Shown piece by piece: positions 1 through 7,762 of a DNA stretch of 64,000 nt. This DNA is from Moheibacter sp035515075 (lineage in GTDB: Bacteria > Bacteroidota > Bacteroidia > Flavobacteriales > Weeksellaceae). The notes beneath the pieces were generated by a model. It made no database searches. It had not been told where the DNA came from and saw only the letters and a list, made by a program, of their open reading frames with translations. The stretch covers positions 25,311 through 89,310 of the forward strand of contig DATJBZ010000028.1 in assembly GCA_035515075.1 (NCBI GenBank). Reading direction: 5' to 3'. Within the stretch, counting starts at the first letter, position 1, and each line of letters begins with the position of its first letter. The position numbers and the translations under genes were made by a program.

Positions 1-685
1 CTTGTGTGCCGACTGCAGTATTGAAATTTCCTTCAATATTGCGACCTAAGGCGCTAGTGCCCACGGCCAAGTTAAAATCTCCAGTTGTATTATACCCCAA
101 AGCATATCTGCCTATGGCAACACTTCCAGGTGTATTGTCTAGGGGCTTGAAAACACTTAAGGCGCTTTCTCCAATGGCTATGTTGCCGTGTAGGGGCATG
201 TCATCGTTGCCTGCTCCCTTGCCTATCCGTATATTTTCTCCATTTTTGTATCCGATGAAGCCTATTTTTTCGTTGTTGGCTTTGAATATCAGCGGTTGTC
301 CGTCTGTGGTGCCGATGAAATGAACCTTCGGGTCGGTGTTGGCGTTTCCTTCCATCGACCATGCGTTGTTGACTTCGTTACCTGATCCTGCTTCGAGTTT
401 GATCCATTTTGTGCCATTGTTGTAATAGTAACCAGGCGTAACGCTGTTTGTACCAGTTGTGGTAGCGGTGTTGTACAAAGTCATTCCTTGTACGTGCTCT
501 GCCAAAGGTGCAGCGTTTGTCGTTGCCGTCAAGGCGACTCTGGGTAGAAGCAATCCACCTTTGGTGTCCGTGGCGTTTAATTCTAATAAAGCATCAGGGT
601 TGGGGCTGTCAGTACCGATTCCGACTTGAGAATAAGCCCAGTTTACTGTAAGGAATGCAGACAGTAAAAGTACGTTTTTTTTCAT
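1..685 (-). CDS. Secreted head-repeat / tail-fibre-domain protein, paralogue 1 (partial, C-terminus beyond window)
   Basis: Reading leftward from an ATG at 685, the frame stays open to the window edge, giving about 228 N-terminal residues. It begins with a Sec signal peptide ending in YSQ, then the VGIGT...ALLEL...KGGLLLPR block and the PGYYYNNGTKWIKL block. These are common at the N-terminus of Bacteroidota surface proteins. After HFIGTTDGQPLIFKANN come the first NTAVG-type head repeats. The four genes to its right have the same architecture and end in a Peptidase_S74 domain, so this copy probably does too, but that part lies outside the window. It is separated from paralogue 2 by a terminator and has its own promoter-like box, so it is probably transcribed separately. 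Confidence 0.9.
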   Translation of the reverse strand, partial: MKKNVLLLSAFLTVNWAYSQVGIGTDSPNPDALLELNATDTKGGLLLPRVALTATTNAAPLAEHVQGMTLYNTATTTGTNSVTPGYYYNNGTKWIKLEAGSGNEVNNAWSMEGNANTDPKVHFIGTTDGQPLIFKANNEKIGFIGYKNGENIRIGKGAGNDDMPLHGNIAIGESALSVFKPLDNTPGSVAIGRYALGYNTTGDFNLAVGTSALGRNIEGNFNTAVGTQ

Positions 686-746
686 TTGTTGTAATTTATT
701 AAATAATTGAATTTTCTTTTTTAATTAATAGTAAGATAGAGGTTTG

Positions 747-754
747 TAAATGTA
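747..754 (-). promoter_or_regulatory. Probable -7 promoter box for paralogue 1
   Basis: On the minus strand this reads TACATTTA, one mismatch from the Bacteroidota -7 consensus TAnnTTTG. It lies about 60 nt upstream of the ATG at 685. It overlaps the edge of a palindrome (753-772, arms TATTCGTTT/AAACGAATA) that could be an operator. The same stretch (ATAGAG followed by AAATGTA and TCGTTTTTAA on the plus strand) recurs upstream of paralogue 5. Confidence 0.4.
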
Positions 755-842
755 TTCGTTTTTAAACGAATAAAATATTTTTTAGGAATTTAATTTGACT
801 CCAAATTGTCCATTGATGGTAGCTTTGCGCTAAATTTCATTT

Positions 843-877
843 AAAAAAGAGCCATCGTCAAGATGAGCAATGGCTCT
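843..877 (-). terminator. Rho-independent terminator after paralogue 2
   Basis: Arms AGAGCCAT (848-855) and ATGGCTCT (870-877) pair. On the minus strand the hairpin is followed by a U-run (A-run at 843-848 on the plus strand). It sits 24 nt past the stop of the gene at 901-2511. The stem is nearly the same as that of the terminator at 7662-7697. Confidence 0.8.
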
Positions 878-900
878 CCAATTAGGGGGTTGGTTAAATT

Positions 901-2511
901 TTAAAGATCGATTTTGGCTTCCAATGCGGTCATTTTGTTTTGAATGTCTTCGATCATCATTTGGTGCTTTTGTAGCGCTGAATCCAAATTGTCCGTTTTC
1001 AATTCCTGCGCAAGGATCATTTCTTGTTGTTCTTTGACGGCTTGTACCAAAGGAACGACGAATTGACTGTACGATAAGGTGTAATAATCGTTCTCGTTTT
1101 TAGGGGCAATCACTCCATCAAAATCATAGTTGAGTGCTTGGGCAGCTTTTTCTACGTCTTGTGCCAAGAAACCGGTTTGGATCTTTTGGGTTGCAGTGGC
1201 ATGGGTGTTGTAGTCGGTTGCACTTTTATTGAGCTGTTGCGCCATTTTTTGGTTGTCAAAATAATAAGTGACCGGTTGAAGTTGGTTGATGAAAGCTAGA
1301 CCAGGTACATTTTGTTGGACATTGCTTTTGAAACGTGCATCAGAAGGGGTGGTAAAAGGCACTTGTCCTTCGATGCTGGTGACAGTGGTATCGCCGATTC
1401 TTACTTTGTCGCTGGCGTTGACATTTGCCCAAGCGCCAATTACCGTGGAATTAAACAGATTTTCTGACATCGACCCGGCCATATATCCAAGGATGGTATT
1501 GTAGTACAGCGTGACAATGTTAAAAGATGCTAGACCACCAACGGCAACGTTGCCATTTCCACTTTTAAGTTCGTGCATGGCATCAGAACCGATGGCTGTG
1601 TTGGTAAGGCTATTCTGAAGTCTGTGCATGGCTTCAAAACCCATGACGGTATGCCAAGTTGCATGGTCTGTGTAGGATATGGCCCGGTAGCCGTCGACTG
1701 TATTTCTACTTCCATCTCCATTTCCTTTTGCATTGGCAAACAAAGCTTCAGTGCCTATAACGGTGTTGTATTCTCCATTTGTTTGGGAAAACATGGTGCG
1801 GTAGCCACTGACGGTATTGTAGTCTTTGTTGTTATTGGATAAAGCCAAAGCGCCACTGACGGCATTGTAGTTTCCTGTTGTATTGGCCAACATGGATTGA
1901 AATCCATTGGCGCTATTCTCGTTTCCTGTACCGTTGTAGCGCAGTGCATTGGCACCTGTTGCAGTATTCAATTCACCAGTCGTATTTTTAGAAAGTACGT
2001 TTTCTCCGACGGCAGTATTGTACTCGCCTCTGGTTATGGGATTACCAGCATTTAGTCCAAGGAATGTGCCGTCACCATACCCTCGGCCAAGATAGGCGAC
2101 TCTTTGGTTGTTGGCTTTGAAGAACAGAGACTGTCGGTCAGTGGTTCCGATGAAATGAGTTGAGCTGTTTGTGCCACTGTTTCCTTCTGTTGACCAAACG
2201 TGGGAGTTGTCTTTTGATTCGAGTTTGATCCATTTGGAACCATCGTTGTAATAAAAACCTGGCGAAACGCCATTTATACCTGCGATTATTCTGGTGTTGT
2301 ACAAAACCATTCCCTGGACATGTTCGGTCAAAGGTCCGGAAACTGTGGTTGAGTACAATTCGACTCTGGGGAGCAGCAAACCGCCTTTGACAATTGTTGC
2401 ATCCAACTCCAACAAGGCGCCAGTTTGAGGTTGGACTGTGCCGATTCCCATTTGAGAGTAGGCAAAGCTTAGGCTGAATAATGCAGAGATTAAAAATGTA
2501 TATTTTTTCAT
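901..2511 (-). CDS. Secreted head-repeat protein with Peptidase_S74 self-cleaving chaperone, paralogue 2
   Basis: 536 residues. Signal peptide (cleavage near AYSQ, about residue 19), then the VGIGT N-terminal module to about residue 100, then the HFIGTTDRQ block. Degenerate 17-residue NTAxG head repeats follow (about residues 160-350), resembling the left-handed beta-roll of YadA-type heads. The C-terminus is a Peptidase_S74 intramolecular chaperone (about residues 388-510) with SDARFK at 390-395, which keeps the Ser-x4-Lys spacing of the known tailspike autoprotease dyad, and the GFLAQDVEKAA motif. A short coiled coil ends the protein. By analogy it should trimerise and release its C-terminal chaperone. 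There is no type IX sorting domain and no YadA membrane anchor. It lies 16 nt after paralogue 3, so the two are probably co-transcribed. The ligand or role is unknown; adhesin is only a guess. Confidence 0.88.
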   Translation of the reverse strand: MKKYTFLISALFSLSFAYSQMGIGTVQPQTGALLELDATIVKGGLLLPRVELYSTTVSGPLTEHVQGMVLYNTRIIAGINGVSPGFYYNDGSKWIKLESKDNSHVWSTEGNSGTNSSTHFIGTTDRQSLFFKANNQRVAYLGRGYGDGTFLGLNAGNPITRGEYNTAVGENVLSKNTTGELNTATGANALRYNGTGNENSANGFQSMLANTTGNYNAVSGALALSNNNKDYNTVSGYRTMFSQTNGEYNTVIGTEALFANAKGNGDGSRNTVDGYRAISYTDHATWHTVMGFEAMHRLQNSLTNTAIGSDAMHELKSGNGNVAVGGLASFNIVTLYYNTILGYMAGSMSENLFNSTVIGAWANVNASDKVRIGDTTVTSIEGQVPFTTPSDARFKSNVQQNVPGLAFINQLQPVTYYFDNQKMAQQLNKSATDYNTHATATQKIQTGFLAQDVEKAAQALNYDFDGVIAPKNENDYYTLSYSQFVVPLVQAVKEQQEMILAQELKTDNLDSALQKHQMMIEDIQNKMTALEAKIDL

Positions 2512-2527
2512 GGGTTGTCTTTGGTGG

Positions 2528-4138
2528 TTAAAAATTCATTTTAGCTTCTAATTCTTCCATTTTGGACTGCATGCTTTCAATCAATGCTTGTTGTTTTTGG
2601 ATGGTGGATTCCAAAGTTTCAGTTTTCAAGTTTTGTGCATGGATGATTTGCTGTTGTTCTTTTACGGTTTGCACCAAAGGGACCACAAATTGGCTGTACG
2701 ACAAGGTGTAATAACCTTCTTCGTTCTCAGGTGCAATTACTCCATCAAAATCATAATGGATGGCGTGCGCAGCTTTTTCTACTTCTTGGGCTAAAAATCC
2801 TGTTTTTATTTGTTTGGTTGCAGTTGGATGGGGTTTGTTTTTCGCGGCACTTTCGTTGAGTTGTTTGCCCATTTTTTGGTTGTCAAAATAATAGGTCACG
2901 GGATTCAGTTGGGTGATGAATGCTAAGCCGGGGACATTTTGTTGGACATTGCTTTTGAAGCGGGCATCAGAAGGCGTGGTAAAAGGTACTTGTCCTTCGA
3001 TGCTGGTTACATCAGTATTGCCGATTCTTACTTTGTTGCTGGCGTTGACAATTGCACCGTTTCCTATGGCGGTAGCGTTGGACAAATTATTGGCGCTAAC
3101 GTCTGCGAATTCTCCAATGGCCGTATTGCCCGATCCTGTGGTATTGGATTTTAATGCAAGAACTCCTACAGCAGTATTGCGCTCTCCTGTGGTGTTGGCA
3201 TACAAGGATTGGTAACCTATGGCGGTGTTGTTTGAGGCGTCGGTGTTGGATTTCAGCGCTTCAAAACCCATGGCGGTATTGTTTGCTCCTGTTATGTTGT
3301 CATGCAGTGCATTGGCACCCGTTGCAGTATTGTTGTTTCCTATGGTATTGGCATACAGCGCTGAGGCGCCTGTAGCAGTATTGTTGTTTCCATTTGTGTT
3401 GGTGTACATGGCTTGGTAGCCATTGGCGGTGTTGTTGCTTCCTTCTTTGTTGGAGTGTAGTGATTTAAAGCCATTTGCGGTATTGTGGTTTCCAGTACTG
3501 TTAGCAATCAATGCCCGTCCACCAAATGCAGTGTTGTAGTCTCCTGACCTATTGCTGGATAAAGCACCTACTCCGTTGGCTGTATTCCAACTTCCAGTCA
3601 TATAGGTTCCAGCAAGTGATAACTGTCCAATGCCGATGTTGTTGCTTCCGCGGGCATCTCGTCCTGCGGATGCTCCAAAGAATAAGTTGCCGTCTTCTTC
3701 ATAGGTCAAAAAGCCGACTTTTCCTTTGTCGGCTTTGAATATTAAAGGTTGTTTGTCTGTGGTGCCGATGAAATGGTGATCAGCATGGGTGTTGGCATTT
3801 CCTTGTATTGACCAAGAGGTAGAAATTACGGAAGGTGTCGTTGCCTCGAGTTTGACCCATTTTGTGCCGTTGTTGTAATAGTAACCAGGAGAAACGCCGT
3901 TTGTACCAGGGGTGTTAACGGTGTTGTACAAAGTCATTCCTTCTACGTGTTCTGCCAAAGGTGCAGCAGCAATGGTTGAGGTCAAGGCCACTCTGGGAAG
4001 CAATAAGCCACCCTTGACACCAGATGCGTTTAGTTCTAACAAAGCATCAGGATTGGGGGTGTTTGTGCCGATTCCGACTTGAGAATAGGCCAAGTTGACT
4101 GCGAATAAGGCAGAAAATAGGAGTGCGTGTCTTTTCAT
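2528..4138 (-). CDS. Secreted head-repeat protein with Peptidase_S74 chaperone, paralogue 3
   Basis: 536 residues, same layout as its neighbours: signal peptide ending AYSQ, VGIGTNTPNPDALLEL module, then about nine regular 17-residue repeats of the form NTAxGxxAL..NTTGNN. The S74 domain has SDARFK at 390-395 and GFLAQEVEKAA, followed by a terminal coiled coil. The S74 stretch is almost identical in protein and DNA to that of paralogue 2, so duplication or gene conversion was recent. The head repeats differ. It is probably the first gene of a two-gene unit with paralogue 2. The minus-strand sequence ACATTTAC...CTCTAT upstream (about 4175-4215) resembles the regions before paralogues 1 and 5. 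Trimeric surface fibre is the likely form; the function is unknown. Confidence 0.88.
   Translation of the reverse strand: MKRHALLFSALFAVNLAYSQVGIGTNTPNPDALLELNASGVKGGLLLPRVALTSTIAAAPLAEHVEGMTLYNTVNTPGTNGVSPGYYYNNGTKWVKLEATTPSVISTSWSIQGNANTHADHHFIGTTDKQPLIFKADKGKVGFLTYEEDGNLFFGASAGRDARGSNNIGIGQLSLAGTYMTGSWNTANGVGALSSNRSGDYNTAFGGRALIANSTGNHNTANGFKSLHSNKEGSNNTANGYQAMYTNTNGNNNTATGASALYANTIGNNNTATGANALHDNITGANNTAMGFEALKSNTDASNNTAIGYQSLYANTTGERNTAVGVLALKSNTTGSGNTAIGEFADVSANNLSNATAIGNGAIVNASNKVRIGNTDVTSIEGQVPFTTPSDARFKSNVQQNVPGLAFITQLNPVTYYFDNQKMGKQLNESAAKNKPHPTATKQIKTGFLAQEVEKAAHAIHYDFDGVIAPENEEGYYTLSYSQFVVPLVQTVKEQQQIIHAQNLKTETLESTIQKQQALIESMQSKMEELEAKMNF
3120..3590 (-). repeat. 51-bp (17-residue) head-repeat tract in paralogue 3
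   Basis: About nine in-frame units of 17 codons, each starting NTAxG and ending near a TGNN turn. They are diverged at DNA level but show a regular 51-bp period. Such a tract can expand or contract by whole units without breaking the frame. Confidence 0.8.
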
Positions 4139-4253
4139 GTTTTCATTTATTTAATTGATAAATATTTTTTCACTTAAGATTTAAATTAATAGAGATATTG
4201 TAGGTAAATGTTTTCAAAAATTTCAGTTGTGTTTTTTGTTGGAACATGGTGCG

Positions 4254-5882
4254 TTAAAGATCCATTTTAGTTTCCCATGCGGTCATTTGGTTTTGCAAGG
4301 TTTTGAGCAAAGCTTGTTGGGCTTGCATGGTTTCTTTTTGTTTTTTGACTTTCATTTCCAAAGTGTTGGATTTTAAGTGTTGGTTGTTCAGCCATTCTTC
4401 TTGGGTTTTCATTGCATTTTGTTGCGCGAGAATGATTTCTTGCTGTTCTTTCACAGTTTGGACCAAAGGGACAACGAACAAACTGTACGACAAACTGTAA
4501 TAATTCTCAGGACTATTGGGCGCAGCAATTCCATCAAAATCATATTGGATCGTTTGGGCTGCTTTTTCTACTTCCTGTGCAATAAAACCAGTTTTGGTCT
4601 CTTTGGGTAGTGTGATTGGGTTTTCATCGGGTTTTTCTTTGAGGAGTTGTCCCAATTGTTGGTTGTCAAAATAATAAGTGACAGGATTCAGTTGTTTGAT
4701 GAACGCTAAGCCGGGTACATTTTGTTGGACATTGTTTTTGAAACGTGCATCGGAAGGGACTGACCAACCTACCATTGCTTCAATGAATTTAACATTTGAA
4801 TTGCCCAATCTTACTTTGTCGCTCATGTCGACTTTCGCGTTATAACCAATGGCTGTCGTATTGTTTAAATCACTATACAAAGGTCCTGCGTGTGCGCCAA
4901 TGGCTGTGTTGTCATTTCCTGTTATAGTTTGCTCATTTGCCGAAAAACCAATCGCCGTATTGTTGTTTCCAGTGGTGTTGTTTTGCAAGGCGGCGTAGCC
5001 CATTGCTGTATTGTTATTTCCAGTGGTGTTGTTGTACAGGGCTTTGTACCCTGCGGCTGTATTGTTATCTCCAGTAGTGTTGCTGTACAACGCATAGCTA
5101 CCCATTGCTGTGCTGTTGCTTCTTGTGGTGGTGGTGTACAAAGCAGCGTAGCCAATCGCCGTATTGTCATTTCCTGTGGTGTTGTTGTATAGTGCTTTAT
5201 GTCCGAGGCTCGTATTGTTGTTTCCTGTGGTATTGTTGTGCAGGGCACTGCTTCCGCTGGCCGTATTCTCGTTTCCAGTGGTGTTGGCCTGCATGGCATA
5301 GCTGCCACTGGCGTAATTGTGTCTTCCCGTGGTATTGGAAAAAAGCGCCAATTCTCCTATGCCGATATTTTTGACCGCCACCGAATCGTTGTTTTGCACA
5401 TTTGAGTAACCTGCGTTGTCCCCCAAAAATAAATTCCCTTCATTTAGCGGCGTTAAATAACCGACGAGTCGGTTGTCTACTTTAAAAACCAAAGCTTGTT
5501 CATCTGTTGTTCCGATGAAATGACGCGAAGGATTGGTGCCAGCATTTCCTCGGGTGGTCCAAGCATTGGGCGGATCACCTTGTTTTGTTTGAATTTTGCG
5601 CCAATGGGAACCGTCGTTGTAATAAAAACCTGGTGCAATGCTGTCTTGTCCTGTGGTGGTTGCGGTATTGTATAAAATCATTCCTTCAACGTGTTCAAGC
5701 AAAGGTGCAGCGGCTGTAGTTGAAGTCAATGCGAGTCTGGGCAGAATCAATCCGCCTTTGAAATCAGCCGCATCTAATTCTAGCAAAGCATTGGGATTGG
5801 GGGTGTTTGTGCCAATTCCGACTTGAGAAAAGGCCAAATTCGCTGCGAACGAGGCAACGAGTAAGAGTGCGTATTTTTTCAT
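4254..5882 (-). CDS. Secreted head-repeat protein with Peptidase_S74 chaperone, paralogue 4
   Basis: 542 residues. Signal peptide ending AFSQ, VGIGTNTPNPNALLEL module, HFIGTTDEQ block, then about eight very regular 17-residue repeats (roughly residues 190-330). The S74 domain has SDARFK at 377-382 (Ser-x4-Lys kept) and GFIAQEVEKAA. The C-terminal coiled coil is about 20 residues longer than in paralogues 2 and 3 and rich in Gln and Lys. The start lies 3 nt past the stop of paralogue 5, so the two should be translated from one mRNA. No clear hairpin terminator is visible in the 115-bp gap to paralogue 3. Confidence 0.88.
   Translation of the reverse strand: MKKYALLLVASFAANLAFSQVGIGTNTPNPNALLELDAADFKGGLILPRLALTSTTAAAPLLEHVEGMILYNTATTTGQDSIAPGFYYNDGSHWRKIQTKQGDPPNAWTTRGNAGTNPSRHFIGTTDEQALVFKVDNRLVGYLTPLNEGNLFLGDNAGYSNVQNNDSVAVKNIGIGELALFSNTTGRHNYASGSYAMQANTTGNENTASGSSALHNNTTGNNNTSLGHKALYNNTTGNDNTAIGYAALYTTTTRSNSTAMGSYALYSNTTGDNNTAAGYKALYNNTTGNNNTAMGYAALQNNTTGNNNTAIGFSANEQTITGNDNTAIGAHAGPLYSDLNNTTAIGYNAKVDMSDKVRLGNSNVKFIEAMVGWSVPSDARFKNNVQQNVPGLAFIKQLNPVTYYFDNQQLGQLLKEKPDENPITLPKETKTGFIAQEVEKAAQTIQYDFDGIAAPNSPENYYSLSYSLFVVPLVQTVKEQQEIILAQQNAMKTQEEWLNNQHLKSNTLEMKVKKQKETMQAQQALLKTLQNQMTAWETKMDL
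4893..5318 (-). repeat. 51-bp (17-residue) head-repeat tract in paralogue 4
   Basis: Eight or so consecutive 51-bp units encoding variants of NTAIGYAALYNNTTGNN. They are the most uniform in the cluster, with several near-identical at DNA level. Uniformity suggests recent unit-by-unit expansion. Confidence 0.85.
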
Positions 5883-5885
5883 TGA

Positions 5886-7502
5886 TTAAAGATTCAATTG
5901 GGTTGCTAAACTTGACATTTTGGATTGAAGGGTTTCGATCAAAGCTTGTTGTGATTGAATTCTTTCGTTTTGTTCATCGAATTCAGCTTCCAAAGTTTCC
6001 GTTCTCAGGTTTTGCGCTTCCATTAATTTTTCTTGGATGGCCATTGCGTCTTGTTGAGAATCGATCATTTCTTGTTGTTCCTTTACAGCTTGTACCAAAG
6101 GCACCACAAATTGACTGTAAGACAAAGTGTAATAATCCCAATCGTCTTGAGGCGCGTTGATGCCATCAAAGTCATATTGAAGGGCTTGGGCCACTTGTTC
6201 TACTTCTTGCGCGATAAATCCAGAATGGATTTTTTTGGACACAGTAGGAGTATTTATTTGATCAAGGGGCTTTTCACCGATTTGTTGTGCCATTTTATGG
6301 TTGTCAAAATAGTAGGTGACGGGATTCAATTGGGTGATAAATTCCAACCCGGGTACATTTTGTTGCACATTGCTTTTGAAACGGGCATCAGAAGGTAAGG
6401 TCAAAGGGACTTGTGCTTCAATGCGTTTAACGGAGGAGTTACCAATTCTCATTTCGTTGCTTCGGATGACGATAGCATGTGCGCCTATGGCTGTTGCATT
6501 GGAAGAGTTGGGGAGGTAGATTGTTGAACCACTACCGATGCCTGTATTGTCGCTTCCGCCATTTTCTTTCAAAAGTGCAGCTGCGCCTATGGCGGTGTTG
6601 TATTCTCCTTTTTTGCTTTTTAGGTAAGCTTGGGTGCCAAAAGTAGTGTTCCCATTTCCTTCTTCACTCGAAAAAGAAGCCTCAAAGCCAATGGCAGTAT
6701 TGTAGTGCCCTTCAAAATTCATGGTCATTGAACGAGAGCCCACAGCGGTGTTTTCTCTTCCTGTCAAGTTGTTCAGCAAGGATTCTGAGCCGACGGCTGT
6801 ACTGTAATGGATTTCACGGGTGTTGAACAAAGCAGAATTGCCAAAAGCGGTGTTGAAAGCGCCTGAGACATTTCTATATAAAGAAAAGCTGCCACTGGCT
6901 GTATTCCAACTTCCCCATTCATTGTCTTGTAGTGCTTGGAAGCCTATGGCGGTATTGCCTTCTCCTGTCGAATTATTAGATAAGGCATCTTCGCCAACTG
7001 CAGTAGTTCTTGGAGGATTCATATTGGGGCTACCGGCGTTCAATCCCAAATACAAACTCCCTCTTGTACGGGCATCTAAATACCCGACTCTTTTATTGTT
7101 GGCTTTGAACACCAATGGATTGTTGTCCGTCGTTCCAATGAAATTTATTGCTGAGTTGGTTTGGGCGTTTCCTTCGGTTTCCCAAACATTGGAAGTGTCT
7201 CCTCCTGCTTTTATTTTGATCCAACTTGTGCCGTTGTTGTAATAATAACCTGGCGTAACGCTGTTTTCACCAGTGGTGGTTGCAGTGTTGTAAAGGGTCA
7301 TGCCTGAAAAATGTGCTGCCATGGGCGCAGGGTCCGTGGTCGAAGTCAGCGCCAACCTGGGCAACAACAAACCTCCTTTGATGTCTGTTGCGTCCAATTC
7401 TAATAAAGCATCGGGATGCGGGTTTGAAGTGCCAATTCCAATTTGAGAAAAGGTCAAATTAGCTGCCAATAGGGCAGAGAGCAAAGTAGCATGTTTGTAC
7501 AT
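5886..7502 (-). CDS. Secreted head-repeat protein with Peptidase_S74 chaperone, paralogue 5
   Basis: 538 residues. The signal peptide starts MYKH and ends TFSQ, followed by the IGIGTSNPHPDALLEL module. Its head repeats are the most degenerate of the set (about residues 165-330, motifs NTAIG, NTAFG, STAVG, NTGIG). The S74 domain has SDARFK at 371-376 and GFIAQEVEQVA. A long coiled coil rich in Glu and Gln (about residues 470-538) probably drives trimerisation. It is the first gene of the unit with paralogue 4 and is preceded by a good -7 box. What the protein binds cannot be told from sequence. Confidence 0.88.
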   Translation of the reverse strand: MYKHATLLSALLAANLTFSQIGIGTSNPHPDALLELDATDIKGGLLLPRLALTSTTDPAPMAAHFSGMTLYNTATTTGENSVTPGYYYNNGTSWIKIKAGGDTSNVWETEGNAQTNSAINFIGTTDNNPLVFKANNKRVGYLDARTRGSLYLGLNAGSPNMNPPRTTAVGEDALSNNSTGEGNTAIGFQALQDNEWGSWNTASGSFSLYRNVSGAFNTAFGNSALFNTREIHYSTAVGSESLLNNLTGRENTAVGSRSMTMNFEGHYNTAIGFEASFSSEEGNGNTTFGTQAYLKSKKGEYNTAIGAAALLKENGGSDNTGIGSGSTIYLPNSSNATAIGAHAIVIRSNEMRIGNSSVKRIEAQVPLTLPSDARFKSNVQQNVPGLEFITQLNPVTYYFDNHKMAQQIGEKPLDQINTPTVSKKIHSGFIAQEVEQVAQALQYDFDGINAPQDDWDYYTLSYSQFVVPLVQAVKEQQEMIDSQQDAMAIQEKLMEAQNLRTETLEAEFDEQNERIQSQQALIETLQSKMSSLATQLNL

Positions 7503-7564
7503 ATTCGTTTCATTTAATGGTTGAGATTTTTTTAAATTAAATCTTAAGTTTTTTATAGAGACGA

Positions 7565-7572
7565 CAAATGTA
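7565..7572 (-). promoter_or_regulatory. -7 promoter box for the paralogue 5-4 unit
   Basis: The minus strand reads TACATTTG, an exact TAnnTTTG, about 60 nt upstream of the ATG at 7502. No convincing -33 TTTG was found at the usual spacing. The surrounding sequence is shared with the upstream region of paralogue 1. Confidence 0.5.
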
Positions 7573-7661
7573 ATCGTTTTTAAGTAATTTAAACGTTTGA
7601 ATATAAAATTTCAACTTTAAATTATTTTATTCAGATTTCGCCTGGTGGAGTTGATTGGGGA

Positions 7662-7697
7662 CAAAAAAAGAGCCATTGCAGAATTTACAATGGCTCT
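7662..7697 (-). terminator. Rho-independent terminator of the DPP IV gene
   Basis: A perfect 10-bp stem, AGAGCCATTG (7669-7678) with CAATGGCTCT (7688-7697), is followed on the minus strand by a run of seven U. It lies 66 nt past the stop at 7763. Confidence 0.88.
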
Positions 7698-7762
7698 AAA
7701 TATTGTGGAATGAAATTGAAAATCAGTAAAATGAAATTATTTTTTTCATTTGATTCTGTTCT

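Noticed and set aside
4890..5374. Cys-rich plus-strand frames within the fibre genes
   Set aside because: They are shadows of the 51-bp head repeats in paralogue 4; the minus frame has the signal peptide and known domains.
1..7502. Prophage tail-fibre module
   Set aside because: All copies have Sec signal peptides and there are no other phage genes nearby, so they are cellular secreted proteins.
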